Assembly (NCBI RefSeq): GCF_003751085.1
Contig: NZ_RJJY01000002.1
Span: 124,001-188,000, forward strand
DNA length: 64,000 nucleotides
Origin: Micromonospora sp. Llam0
Lineage (GTDB): Bacteria; Actinomycetota; Actinomycetes; Mycobacteriales; Micromonosporaceae
Direction of reading: 5' to 3'
Position 1 is the first letter of the stretch, and each line of letters starts with the position of its first letter. The notes beneath the pieces were generated by a model that was not told the DNA's origin, ran no database searches, and worked only from the letters and a program-made list of their open reading frames with translations. Made by a program: the position numbers and the translations under genes. Shown here piece by piece: positions 35,197 to 45,200 of this stretch.

Positions 35197-35670
35197 TTGC
35201 GGATTGCCATCACCGGACATCGCGGACTGAACGACGAAGTCACAGCCAAGGTCACCGAAACCTTGAACATGAGGCTGTCCGAAGTCAAGGAGAAAATCGT
35301 CGGCCTAACCTGCCTCGCCGACGGAGCCGATCAACTCTTTGCCGAGGCGGTGCTCCGGCACGGCGGTCAGCTTGAAGTCGTCGTCCCCGCCCAGGAGTAC
35401 CGCGACGGACTGCCCGAGCATGCCCACGCCACATACGACAGGTTAATCAGTCAGGCCGTGACCCTCCACCGCTGCGACTACCGCATCTCCGACTCGACTG
35501 CCCACATGGCCGCAAGCGAGTTGATGGTCGACCAATCGGATCGGCTCTTCGCCGTTTGGGACGGCATGCCCGCCCGAAGCTACGGCGGCACCGCCGACGT
35601 CGTCGCCTACGCCGAGGCGCGCGGGATCCCGGTGACTGTCATCTGGCCGCCCGGCACCCACCGCGATTAG
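35197..35670 (+). CDS. SLOG-like nucleotide-binding protein
   Basis: TTG 35197 with AGGAGG at 35182-35187 gives 157 residues. RIAITGHRGLNDEV resembles the start of a SLOG/DprA-like Rossmann fold, and LTCLADGADQLFAEAVL and SYGGTADVVAYAEARGIPVTVIWPP match the later glycine loop and strand. SLOG domains bind nucleotide-derived ligands and occur in signalling and conflict systems. It is translationally linked to the XRE-TPR regulator. Its end lies 32 bp from the old 3' end of the DUF6119-like gene. Confidence 0.7.
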   Translation: MRIAITGHRGLNDEVTAKVTETLNMRLSEVKEKIVGLTCLADGADQLFAEAVLRHGGQLEVVVPAQEYRDGLPEHAHATYDRLISQAVTLHRCDYRISDSTAHMAASELMVDQSDRLFAVWDGMPARSYGGTADVVAYAEARGIPVTVIWPPGTHRD

Positions 35671-35762
35671 CCGGTTGACCGCTCGCGGGGTTGACGAACG
35701 ATCAGGACGCCGAAGAACCATGCGGACAACTTCCCGAGCCTCCCGAAATCTTCTTAGAAATT

Positions 35763-37447
35763 GGGTGCGGCTCTTTTGGAGTGATGGCTGGTCATCCGGC
35801 GAGGGTGTAGCCCTCCCGTTGTTGCTGGTATCTGTTCTGGTGTATGCGTTGGTGTTCTTGTTGCAGGTGGAAGGCCCAGTAGGCGTTGAAGTCGCCGTTG
35901 GCGGATACGGCGCGTAGCTTGAGGATGGCTTCGGCGGTGTCCAGTCCCCAGCGGGCGCCGGTGATGTCCATGCGGTCCTTGACCAGATGCCGGCAGGCGC
36001 CCTCGATCACGCCGGTGGCGATCGGCCACCCCGCAGCCAACGCGGTGTGGTAGTCCAGGTAGGGCTGGTGGCGGGTCAGGTAGTCGGCGCACTCGTCGGC
36101 GCCGGCGCGTTCCCTGGCCGAGTATCCGTACCGGGTGGCCCGCCGACGGATCCCGGCCGCGACCTGCCCGGCCTTGCCGGACAGGATCTTGACCGCCTGC
36201 TCGCCGACCCACGCCTCGGCGGCGGGGTCACCGGTGTAGAAGAACGCCCACGCCGCTTTCCACACGTACTCGAGCACGTGGACGAAGTCCAGCACGATGT
36301 GGACCTTCACCTGGCGGCGGTCCGCCTCGGCCCGGACCGCGTCGATCTGGGCACGGTTACCGTCAACGAGCACGACCCAGGTCCGCGCCTGCCGCGGGTC
36401 ACGGCGACACGCCTCGTCGAACCCGGCGGCGACGACCGGGGCGATGTCGTCGACCACGGACGCCGTCAACCACCTGGCCTGGGCGACCGGACCCCGCCGA
36501 CGCCGGCCGTCGTCACCGGTGATGATCTCGGACGGGGTACGCGGCACCGGCGCCGCGTCGTAGACCACCGCCAACTCCGCCATCCGTTTACGGCCACGTT
36601 TCTCTCCCGGCGACAGCCGGGTGGTCAACCTACGGCCTGTCCGGGCGGCGGCCTTCGCGGTGGCGTCCCGTAACGCGGACGGGATCATCACGACACCCTT
36701 ACCGTCGAACGACAGCACCAGCAGCCAGCCATCGCCGACCGGCCGGTGCGATCGGGTGTCGTAGAACGCGGCCACGTCCACAGCGGCGGCCACCGCCAAC
36801 TCCTGCACCTGCCGTTTCCCCACACCCACCCCGCACGACCGGTCGATCGCGGCGACCGCGTCGTCGAACGATCCCCGTACCGACTCCACCGCCGCCAACC
36901 GGCGCAGCCCGTGCGAATGCCTCTCCACCGGCAGGTTCAACACCGCGTCCGCCGGATACAGGTTGGCCACTCCCGACGCCCGGTACGCCATCCTGGTCAC
37001 CGTCACCGCACCGAACACCGTGCCCAGCCCCCGACCATGCCCCACCTCCACCCGGGAACGGACCACCTCATCGGCACCGACCACCCGTTCCCGGCGCACC
37101 TCCCGCGCCGCCCGCAGATCCACATGGTCCTGCAACAACAACCGCAGCAGCTCACGACCCCGCACCGCGAGGCGGTCCTCCAACTCGGCGTGCGTCAACC
37201 CGTCACTGTCCGAGCCGGCCAACCCCTCCACCAACTCCTCGAAACACTCCCGCGACCGGTCGAACGCCCCCGCCACCACGTACCCTGACACCCGGGCTCC
37301 TTCTTCGGTTGTGGATCTAGACCACCCATCAACCTACGAGAAGGAGCCCTTCAACCTTCCAACCGACCCAAACACCCCCGCGACCACTCCCCGCAACCAC
37401 TCCGCGACCATAGGCAATCAACTCCTCACTCCAGAAGAGCCGCACCC
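35763..37447 (-). mobile_element. ISKra4-family insertion sequence
   Basis: The element is 1685 bp with terminal inverted repeats GGGTGCGGCTCTT.TGGAGTGA.G. It is flanked by a perfect 9-bp target duplication TTAGAAATT (35754-35762 and 37448-37456). It carries one transposase gene. It landed about 20 codons before the stop of a minus-strand gene and donates a new stop. Intact ends and frame suggest recent insertion. Confidence 0.92.
35792..37291 (-). CDS. ISKra4 transposase
   Basis: This encodes 499 residues from GTG 37291. The transposase core shows LVLSFDGKGVVMIPSALRDAT, TWVVLVDGNRAQIDAVRAEA, HIVLDFVHVLEYVWKAAWAFF and IATGVIEGACRHLVKDRMDITGARWGL, the DDE residues and the terminal 'GxxExxCRxxVKDR' block typical of ISKra4 proteins. 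The N-terminal 100 residues are helical. The gene fills the IS and is undamaged. Confidence 0.92.
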   Translation of the reverse strand: MSGYVVAGAFDRSRECFEELVEGLAGSDSDGLTHAELEDRLAVRGRELLRLLLQDHVDLRAAREVRRERVVGADEVVRSRVEVGHGRGLGTVFGAVTVTRMAYRASGVANLYPADAVLNLPVERHSHGLRRLAAVESVRGSFDDAVAAIDRSCGVGVGKRQVQELAVAAAVDVAAFYDTRSHRPVGDGWLLVLSFDGKGVVMIPSALRDATAKAAARTGRRLTTRLSPGEKRGRKRMAELAVVYDAAPVPRTPSEIITGDDGRRRRGPVAQARWLTASVVDDIAPVVAAGFDEACRRDPRQARTWVVLVDGNRAQIDAVRAEADRRQVKVHIVLDFVHVLEYVWKAAWAFFYTGDPAAEAWVGEQAVKILSGKAGQVAAGIRRRATRYGYSARERAGADECADYLTRHQPYLDYHTALAAGWPIATGVIEGACRHLVKDRMDITGARWGLDTAEAILKLRAVSANGDFNAYWAFHLQQEHQRIHQNRYQQQREGYTLAG

Positions 37448-38940
37448 TTAGAAATTTTTATCTTTGGCTCGACCTCAAGGTCGCGACAGCGCCGCGCCCA
37501 CGCATCGATCTTTTGTTTCAAAATTATCGATCCCGTATCTGATACACGAGCAGGGGTACGACTGACCGAGAAGGCGAACCAGAGGCAGTAGCTTACAAAT
37601 TTTTGATCAAGAGCTTTGGTATTAGCCTTATTGCGCAAGATCTCCAGCACATTGCTTGCTTGATCACAGGCGTAGCCAAGTTTTTGCGGCGTTCCAAACT
37701 TGACCGCGTAAACAGTTCCATCTCGGTATAAATCCCACGCCTCAACGGGAGTACCTGTCGAAACACCAATTTTCGTAAAGTCCCTGTCAGCACTAGCATA
37801 TCCGTAACTATTTATATACTCTGCCGCGTTGAAGCAACACTCTTTCATGTCGATTTCAAGCAGATCAGTTTCTGTCGACTCAACCGTGATTTCATCAATT
37901 GATGAGTTAAGCTGATGGATATAATCCTCGTTAAAGCGAACCCAGCGGCCCTGAGATAGCATCACGTTCTCATCGTCGACAACGAACTCCAACGCGTCAC
38001 GCAGGCCTTTTGAGTAAGTTCTCTGCCCTTCGTTCTCGACCTGGATCCGAACATCGAAAATCTCGCTGACAGGAATCCGCTCGACTAGCACGTATTCTTG
38101 CAAAGTAGCCAGGTCCAATTCTCGCTCCCCGAGCTCGGCCACCCTCCTTCCCCTCAGAGAGAAGGAATAACGCTCGCTCCCCGAGAACACGAAATCGACA
38201 CCCACGATATCATGCGTATCACACGAGAACTCGGCGTATCCCCCGTTCCCAAAAATTGCATCCAACAGCTTCTTATCGTACTTTGCAACTTCGTCACCAT
38301 CTCGAATAACACTCGTGCGAGGGAGTTGAAATTTCTCCTCTCGCCCCATAACCGCTACAATCTCGTCCAGAAGAAGTCCGAGTCTGTCCTTAGTAACCGG
38401 TGCTCCGATAAGCATGGAGGATCCAAACTTGCCGGAACGACCAAACTTGTCTTGCATCCCTGGGTCGATGGTTATCCTGAGATAATCAACCGACTCACCG
38501 CTCTCTACACTGAGAGGTGAGTTGGTCGTATAGCTCTTGATTTCCTTCCGCTTCCGCCCTGCGAATCGTTTCGAAGAAGTTTGCTTCACATCTCGCTTAT
38601 TTCCCAGCCTCTTAGCCATCTCAATACCGAAGTCATGATCACAGTACTGACGCACGTAGAAGTGACTCTTGCCGTAACTCAGAACGAAACATTCTCGCCC
38701 CTTCCGAAAGAAGTAGACCGCAAAGTAGATCAGATTGGCGGGCCGCCCTTCATCCATGAAAAATTCGCTGAACGTTTCAACCCAGGGTATCGAACTCGGC
38801 CCTTCATCCTTCGAAAAATAGAACTTTCCCTCCCAGCCTTCTAGCTCACCTTGATGAATTACCCTCAATCCAACCGAACTAAGCTTCCCTTCCAAAGCAG
38901 CCACGTTAGCTTCGGGAATCCGAAAAATATTCATCTTCAC
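37426..38940 (-). CDS. DUF6119/TIGR04141-like protein, 3' end replaced by IS
   Basis: GTG 38940 (GGAGG at 38951-38955) begins VKMNIFRIPEANVAALEGKL; the longer frame to 39072 is unlikely. About 504 residues show WEGKFYFSKDEGPSSIPWV, CFVLSYGKSHFYVR and RDGTVYAVKFGTPQKLGYACDQASNVL. This pattern fits the 'sporadically distributed' TIGR04141/DUF6119 group, often found near restriction systems. The last residues KIKISK continue into IS sequence as GAALLE. Before insertion the gene read KKISGGSGSCPHGSSAS and stopped at 35702. The loss of about 18 residues may be harmless. Base composition is AT-richer than neighbours, a sign of transfer. Confidence 0.65.
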   Translation of the reverse strand: MKMNIFRIPEANVAALEGKLSSVGLRVIHQGELEGWEGKFYFSKDEGPSSIPWVETFSEFFMDEGRPANLIYFAVYFFRKGRECFVLSYGKSHFYVRQYCDHDFGIEMAKRLGNKRDVKQTSSKRFAGRKRKEIKSYTTNSPLSVESGESVDYLRITIDPGMQDKFGRSGKFGSSMLIGAPVTKDRLGLLLDEIVAVMGREEKFQLPRTSVIRDGDEVAKYDKKLLDAIFGNGGYAEFSCDTHDIVGVDFVFSGSERYSFSLRGRRVAELGERELDLATLQEYVLVERIPVSEIFDVRIQVENEGQRTYSKGLRDALEFVVDDENVMLSQGRWVRFNEDYIHQLNSSIDEITVESTETDLLEIDMKECCFNAAEYINSYGYASADRDFTKIGVSTGTPVEAWDLYRDGTVYAVKFGTPQKLGYACDQASNVLEILRNKANTKALDQKFVSYCLWFAFSVSRTPARVSDTGSIILKQKIDAWARRCRDLEVEPKIKISKGAALLE

Positions 38941-39248
38941 TGAAGATAACCTCCAAACGAAATTGCGACTACACAGCATCAGCATTTCTGCTAGAAGACT
39001 GGCGCGAGATCTAATCTGATCAACATTAAGCGGCAAGACTGACCACTCATACAGCTGGCCGAGCCGAACCAAACGGAACCGACTTAGACGACAATTTTAA
39101 ATACCTCAGGCCAGACTCGGAACTCGGGATATCTTCGCAATTCTCAACTTTGCCGAATTTTAGCCGGTTGCGCGACTCAATAGCAAGAATCGGAGGGTGG
39201 TTCACGAGCTGAAGGAGGCTGACTCATGATCGAAAATGCCATCCTTGA
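38941..39248. other. AT-rich gap between hsdM and the DUF6119-like gene
   Basis: This 308-bp stretch contains no gene that I can support. It is more AT-rich than surrounding DNA and probably carries the promoter of the DUF6119-like gene and the end of the restriction operon. Confidence 0.4.
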
Positions 39249-40757
39249 TCAGTCAGGAGGGGACGCGACCCTCGGATAAGTGCTTCCCGTGAGGGCTTCC
39301 GCGATCGCGGCGAACTCGCGTAGGGCGGCTTGGAGGTCTTCGACGATCTCCTGGGCGATGACCTCGGGTGGCAGCAGCGCGTCGGCGTCCTCCAGCGAGG
39401 CGTCCTTCAACCAGGTGATGTCCAGGTTGACCTTGTCCCGGCTCAGCAGCTCGTCGTAGTCGTACGCGCGGAACCGCTCGCTCTCCACCCGCTCGGCCCG
39501 GTCCTTGCCCGGCAGGTAGCAGTCGACGAACTCCTGCAGATGCTCCCGGCGCAGCGGGTTCTGCTTGAGCGTGAAGTGCTGGTTGGTCCGGAAGTCGTAC
39601 ACCCAGAGTTTGCTGGTCCACGGCTCCTCACGGGCGCGCTTGCGCTCGAAGAACAGCACGTTGGCCTTGACCCCACCGGCGTAGAAGATGCCGGTCGGCA
39701 GCCGCAGCATGGTGTGCAGGTCGTACTGCTTGAGCAGCCGCCGCCGGATCGTCTCCCCCGCCCCGCCTTCGAAGAGCACGTTGTCGGGCAGCACCACCGC
39801 GGCCCGCCCGTCGATTTCCAGCATCGAGGCGATGTGCTGCACGAAGTTGAGCTGCTTGTTCGACGTCGTAGCCCAGAAGTCGGCGCGCTCGATCTCCCGC
39901 TCCTCGCGGCTCGCCCGCCCGTCCTCGCCGATCATGCGGATCGACGAGCTACGCCCGAACGGCGGGTTGGCCAGCACCAGGCTGACCTTGCTCGACGGCT
40001 CCCGCCCGAGCGAGTCGCGGACGTCGATCAGCGACGGGCCGCTCGGCGTACCGATGCCGTGCAGCAGCATGTTCATGGCCGCAAGCCGCGCGGTGCCGTC
40101 GACCAGCTCGGTGCCGGTGATCCCGCCGTTGGCCAGGTGCCGGGCCTGGTCCCGGGTCAGGCTGTCGCCGTGGTGCCGCTGGATATGGTCGTACGCCGAA
40201 AGCAGGAACCCACCGGTGCCGCACGCCGGGTCGGTGATCGTGTCGCCCGGGGTCGGCTGCACGCAGTCGACGATCGCCTCGATCAGCGCACGCGGGGTGA
40301 AGTACTGCCCGGCTCCCGACTTGGCATCCTCCGCGCCCTTGGCCAGCAACTCCTCGTACGCGTCGCCCTTGACGTCGACGCCGGCCTGCGACCACTGCTC
40401 CTTGTCGATCAGGTCGACGATCAGCTTCTTGAGCTTCGCCGGGTCCTGGATCTTGTTCTGCGCCTTGCGGAAGATCGTGCCGAGCGTGCCGGACTCCTGC
40501 CCGAGCCCGCTCAGGATGTTGCGGTACTGCACTTCCAGCCGGACTCCGTCGCTGTCAAGCAGCGTCTGCCAGCTCAGCTCCGCCGGCACGATCTGCTCCG
40601 GCTTGAGCGGTCGGCGCGCCCGCTCGTCGGCCATCTTCAAGAACAGCAGGTACGTCAGCTGCTCCACGTAGTCGATCGTGGAAACCCCGTCGTCGCGCAG
40701 CACGTCGCAGTAGTTCCACAGCTTCTGCACCAGCCGGCGCGAATCCACGTTGCTCAC
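39249..40757 (-). CDS. hsdM: type I restriction-modification DNA methyltransferase
   Basis: This encodes 502 residues from ATG 40757, overlapping the hsdS stop (ATGA). The N-terminal helical domain reads LVQKLWNYCDVLRDDGVSTIDYVEQLTYLLFLKMADE. The catalytic domain has DPACGTGGFLLSAYDH (SAM motif I) and LVLANPPFG (NPPF motif IV), marking N6-adenine methylation. The chain is full length for HsdM. It forms the M subunit that protects the recognition site, together with HsdS. It is last in the hsdR-hsdS-hsdM order. Confidence 0.97.
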   Translation of the reverse strand: MSNVDSRRLVQKLWNYCDVLRDDGVSTIDYVEQLTYLLFLKMADERARRPLKPEQIVPAELSWQTLLDSDGVRLEVQYRNILSGLGQESGTLGTIFRKAQNKIQDPAKLKKLIVDLIDKEQWSQAGVDVKGDAYEELLAKGAEDAKSGAGQYFTPRALIEAIVDCVQPTPGDTITDPACGTGGFLLSAYDHIQRHHGDSLTRDQARHLANGGITGTELVDGTARLAAMNMLLHGIGTPSGPSLIDVRDSLGREPSSKVSLVLANPPFGRSSSIRMIGEDGRASREEREIERADFWATTSNKQLNFVQHIASMLEIDGRAAVVLPDNVLFEGGAGETIRRRLLKQYDLHTMLRLPTGIFYAGGVKANVLFFERKRAREEPWTSKLWVYDFRTNQHFTLKQNPLRREHLQEFVDCYLPGKDRAERVESERFRAYDYDELLSRDKVNLDITWLKDASLEDADALLPPEVIAQEIVEDLQAALREFAAIAEALTGSTYPRVASPPD

Positions 40758-42223
40758 AGCGGCAACTCTCCCTGCTGAAAATCGGTCCCAATCGCCCTGG
40801 TCGCGGGCGCTGCCAGCTCCTTGGCCGTACGCCGACCCCGCTGCTTCGGCACCACCACCCGTTGCGCCCGAATCCTCGCCAGCAGCTCCGACGCCGGCTC
40901 ATCCGCCGGATCCTGCTCCACCAACCGCCCCGCAAACGCCTCCGCCAGCAACGAAGTTCTCAGCGTGCTCGCCTTACGCAGCCCGTCGGAAATTGCGGTT
41001 TCCAACTGATCCAGCAGGGAGAGGTACGTCTCGGCCTGCCGCACCAACTCGCCTTGCTCCTCCACCGGCGGCACCGGTACCGGGAACTTCTTCATCTTCC
41101 CGAGGCTGATCGAGGCAAGGTTCACGCTCTGCAGTCCGTTGACCTCGAACCACCTTCTGCCGAACCCGTTCGCGTGCCAGGCAAGCAGCTTCGGGTGCAG
41201 CGCCTGGTCCCGAATCCGTGCACGAAACACGTGGTTCTGGTGGATGCAGTCGGGGATCTGCCCCTCCCAGATCCACCCGCGCCCCAGCTTGTCTCGGTCG
41301 CCGCCCTCGTTGAGGAGTACATCCCCCGGAAGCAGGCGGAGCTGCTGCGCCTTCTTCTCAGGAACCCTGATCCGGGCTACCTCGGTCAAGTCGAGCTGCG
41401 CACGTTGCACGTTCGCCACCCGCAGGTATGGAACCTCGACGTAGTCAGGATCCGACTGCTTCTTGCTGTCCTTGGTCACACCACCAGTGACGTCGGCGAT
41501 CTCGTGTAAACGGTGCCACGACCAGGAGTCGGGAAGATCGGGCAGTTCCCCATCGTCAACGCCGTCAGGTTCCAACGCGGCCTGGCCAGCCGCCCGGCCA
41601 CGTTCCAACTGTCCTGTGCTGACAAGCAACATCACTTGGTCCCGGAACCGGCTCACCCGCCGAGCTGTACGGGCAAGCTGCTGCACACCTGCCTGGAGCG
41701 AAGACAGGTGCGTATCCAGAGCCTCGGCGATGCGGCGCTGCTCGGCGAGCGGTGGGACCGGGATCGCGAGATCTTCCAGGTAGCCGCGCGGAACTCGCCT
41801 GAGCCCTACGGCACCGGTCATCGCACGTGCAGCGTCCCGCCGGACCGAGTCCTGCAAGAGGTAGTAAGCAAGATGGTCAGGGTCGATTGCACCGTGGGAT
41901 CGCAGCGAAAACAGCTCGGTGCTCCCCATCCCCCGACCAGATGCCAGACCACGTGCGACCGCAATCTTGCCGTTCTCCATACACGGAGTCACTTTGGCGA
42001 AGAGGACATCGCCTTCCTGAAACCGCGTCAAGGATCGCTGCTTCAGTTCGCCGTAGGGAGCGGTCTGCGAAGCGTCCAATCGCCCAGACTCAGCCTCGAC
42101 GGACGCCATCGGAACGAACGAGATGTGCTCATCGTCGTCTGGCTCGGCGTCGAAGCGCCGTTGGTTGATGGCAACTAGTTCCGAGAGAGGTGCCAACTCC
42201 CAGCCTGAGGGGAGGTCGCTCAT
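40754..42223 (-). CDS. hsdS: type I restriction specificity subunit
   Basis: This encodes 489 residues from ATG 42223, overlapping the hsdR stop (ATGA). Two target-recognition domains are present, each followed by a conserved helix: SDLPSGWELAPLSELV...YLEDLAIPVPPLAEQRRIAEALD and LPDSWSWHRLHEIADVTGGV...MKKFPVPVPPVEEQGELVRQAE. Each domain reads one half of a bipartite DNA site. Normal length and two intact conserved helices indicate a functional subunit. Recognition sequence cannot be derived. Confidence 0.95.
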   Translation of the reverse strand: MSDLPSGWELAPLSELVAINQRRFDAEPDDDEHISFVPMASVEAESGRLDASQTAPYGELKQRSLTRFQEGDVLFAKVTPCMENGKIAVARGLASGRGMGSTELFSLRSHGAIDPDHLAYYLLQDSVRRDAARAMTGAVGLRRVPRGYLEDLAIPVPPLAEQRRIAEALDTHLSSLQAGVQQLARTARRVSRFRDQVMLLVSTGQLERGRAAGQAALEPDGVDDGELPDLPDSWSWHRLHEIADVTGGVTKDSKKQSDPDYVEVPYLRVANVQRAQLDLTEVARIRVPEKKAQQLRLLPGDVLLNEGGDRDKLGRGWIWEGQIPDCIHQNHVFRARIRDQALHPKLLAWHANGFGRRWFEVNGLQSVNLASISLGKMKKFPVPVPPVEEQGELVRQAETYLSLLDQLETAISDGLRKASTLRTSLLAEAFAGRLVEQDPADEPASELLARIRAQRVVVPKQRGRRTAKELAAPATRAIGTDFQQGELPL

Positions 42224-45200
42224 GCGGTCAGTTCCCGGTTGAGTTCGGTGAGGAGGGGTTGAGCACGGTCGTTGCCGAAGGCGCTGAGGTAGCCGTCGAT
42301 GCCGCCGCGTTCGGTGAACGGGGCACCGTCCAGGTCGTCGGGAGTGACGGCAACGCTTGCCGCTATCACGTTCTTGATCCTTTCCAGCCACCAGAGTTGT
42401 TCGGGGGTGAAGGCGGTGCCGGCCTGCTCCTGGCGCAGCAACCAGCCGTGGAAGCGTTCCTCGACGACCGACCGGTAGGGGCGCAGCTCCTGGTCGAGGC
42501 CCAGCTCGTAGCGGACCAGGGTGATCAGGTCGGTGACGCCCCGGTCGCCGGGCGCTTCGGCAGTGCGGCCGAGCATCTCGTACGCCTCCCACAGCCGGGC
42601 CGGGGTCCACGCCTGCGGAGGTCGGGAGATCCGCGCCGCCAGGTCCTTTAGCTGGTCGAAGTCGACCCGACCTTTGCCGTCGAAGAAGATCTGCAACGCG
42701 GTGATCTCGTCGCGGTGCTCCTTCAGGTAGGCGTGCCAGCTGCGGACGACCTTCTGGGCGCGTTCGGCGGCCGGCACCCCGGCTGCGGAGATCAGCCGGT
42801 CGGTGTTGACCTCGTCGATGGTGATGTCGTGGGCGCGGCGGATCTCCAGGATGCGGTGCCGCAGCTCCGGTGCGGCGGCCAGCGGCCGGAGGGCTTCGGC
42901 GAGCAGGTCGCGTACCGCGTCGGGGCCGGCGGCGTGCGCGGGGATGAGCGATTCGGGGGCGACGGCGTCGGCGAGCCGGCGGGCGATCGCGGCCAGGGGT
43001 TGGCCGTCGGCGAGGTCGGTCAGCTCGGCGCGTTCCTCCGGTTTGAGTTGCCGGTCGAGTCGGGCCAGCCGGGCGGCGAGGGTGGCGACCTCGTGTTGGT
43101 TGGCGGTGAGGGTGCCGGCCTTGCCGAGCAGCTCCTTCAGCGAGATCTGCGCTTCGGTGCGCCGGTGCAGCGGCACCGCCTCGTCCAGCTCCTGCTCGGT
43201 GACGCCGACCGCGTCGACGAGGACGAACCGGTCCTTGACCTGGGCGTCCGGGGTGACGGCCTGGAAGTCGGCGGGGTCGATGGTGCGGGCACCCCGGCCT
43301 TTCATCTGCTCGAAGTAAGTGGCCGTGCGCACCGGGCGCAGGAACAGCAGGCATTCCAGCGGCCGGACGTCGGTGCCGGTGGCGATCATGTCGACGGTGA
43401 CGGCGATGCGTAGCTCGGGGCTGTTGCGCAGCGCCTGGATCAGGTCGTCGGGGTTGTCGCCGGTGCGCTTCGACGCGTACGTGATCTTGGTGGCGAAGTC
43501 GTTGCTCCGGTCGAAGACGAGTCGGACCATCTTGACGATCTCCTCGGCGTGGTTGTCGTCCACGGCGAAGATCAACGTCTTGGGTACGGTCGACCGGCCA
43601 GGGAATATCTCGGTGAACAGCCGCTCCCGGAAGGTTTCCAGCACCAGTCTCAGCTGTCCCTCGGAGATCACCGACCGGCCGACGTCCTTGCCGGCGTAGC
43701 TGAAGTCCTCCTCCAGCTCCTGGTAGCGCTCGGCGCGGGTGCGCCGGTCACGCAGCGGCACCACCGTCCCGGCCTCGATGATCGACCCGCCGTCGGTGAT
43801 CTCGGTGCGGATCCGGTAGACGTCGAAGTCGACGTTGACCCCGTCGGTGACGGCCTGCTCGTAGGTGTACTCCGACACCAGGTTCTGCTGGAAGAAGCCG
43901 AGGGTCTGCTTCACCGGCGTGGCGGTCAGCCCGACCATGAACGCGTCGAAGTATTCCAGCACCGCCCGCCACTTGCCGTAGATCGACCGGTGGCATTCGT
44001 CCACAATGATCAGGTCGAAGGCTTCCGGCGGGATGGCCGGGTTGTAGGCGACCTGCGCCGGTTCGTCCAGGTGGTAGCTGTCGTACGCCTCGTCGTCGAT
44101 GTCGGCGTCCGGCAGCTCCCGCCCACACAGCGCCCCGTACAGCCGCTGGATCGTGGAGATCACCACCGCGGACGAGTCCAGCATGCCCGCCCCGGTCAGC
44201 CGGTCCACGTTGAACAGCTCGGTGAACTTGCGGCCATCCCCCGGCGTGGCGTAGCCGGCGTACTCGCGCAGCGTCTGCCGGCCCAGGTTGTTGCGGTCGA
44301 CCAGGAACAGCACCCGGGTCGCTTTGGCGTGGTGCAGCAGCCGGTAGCTGCTGGTCACCGCCATGAACGTCTTGCCCGCCCCGGTCGCCATCTGCACCAG
44401 TGACCGGGGCTTGTCTGCGGCCAGGGCGCGCTCGACGCCGCGTACCGCGTCGATCTGGGCCCGCCGCAGCCCTTCCTCCGGCAGCGGCGGCAGCTGCCGC
44501 AGCCGGGCGCGCAGCGTCGGCGCCGCCGGGTCGTCGTCGGCCTCGCGCATCCAGCGCGCGAGGGTCTCCGGCTGGTGAAAGGCGAAAACCTCGCGGGTAC
44601 GCGGCTGCGGGTCCAGCCCGTTGACGAACACGGTCTCGGTGCCGGTGGCGACGTAGCCGAACGGCAGCGGCGCGTCCCGCCGCCACGCCGACATCCGCTG
44701 CGCGGCGGTCAGCCCGCGCAGGTAGCGGTCCAGCTGCGCCTCCACCCCACGCGGCGCGGTGCCCTCCCGCTTGGCTTCGACCACCCCGACCAACTTCTGC
44801 TGTACGTAGAGCAGGTAGTCGGCCCGGCCGGTGGCCAGGGTGACCTCCCGTACGGCGACCCCGGCGACGCCGCTGTCCCCCGCGTACAGGTTGATCTGCC
44901 CCTGGTCCTGGACCTGCCAGCCGGCGGCGGTGAGCTGCCGGTCGATCTCGACCCGGGTCTGCACCTCGTTGAGTGGCTCGCGCGAGGCGCGCCGGGCGCG
45001 GCTGATGAAGTCCTCGCGCTTCGCCGCCGACACCTTCACCGGCTTGCGGGCGGCGAACTCCTCGCTGGCCGCCGCCATCTGCGGCGCCAGGTCGGCGACC
45101 AGTTCGGCGGCGACGGTACGGCGGGCCGCCGACTCAGTGACCGCCCGGTCGGCAGCGGCCTCGGCCGCAGCCTGCGCCGCCGCCACCGACGGCTGTCCGT

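Noticed and set aside
39330..40778. 482-codon plus frame over hsdM
   Set aside because: hsdM on the other strand has all family motifs; the plus frame is composition-driven.
41513..42178. Plus frame opposite hsdS
   Set aside because: No ribosome site or motif; it is antisense to a clear specificity subunit.
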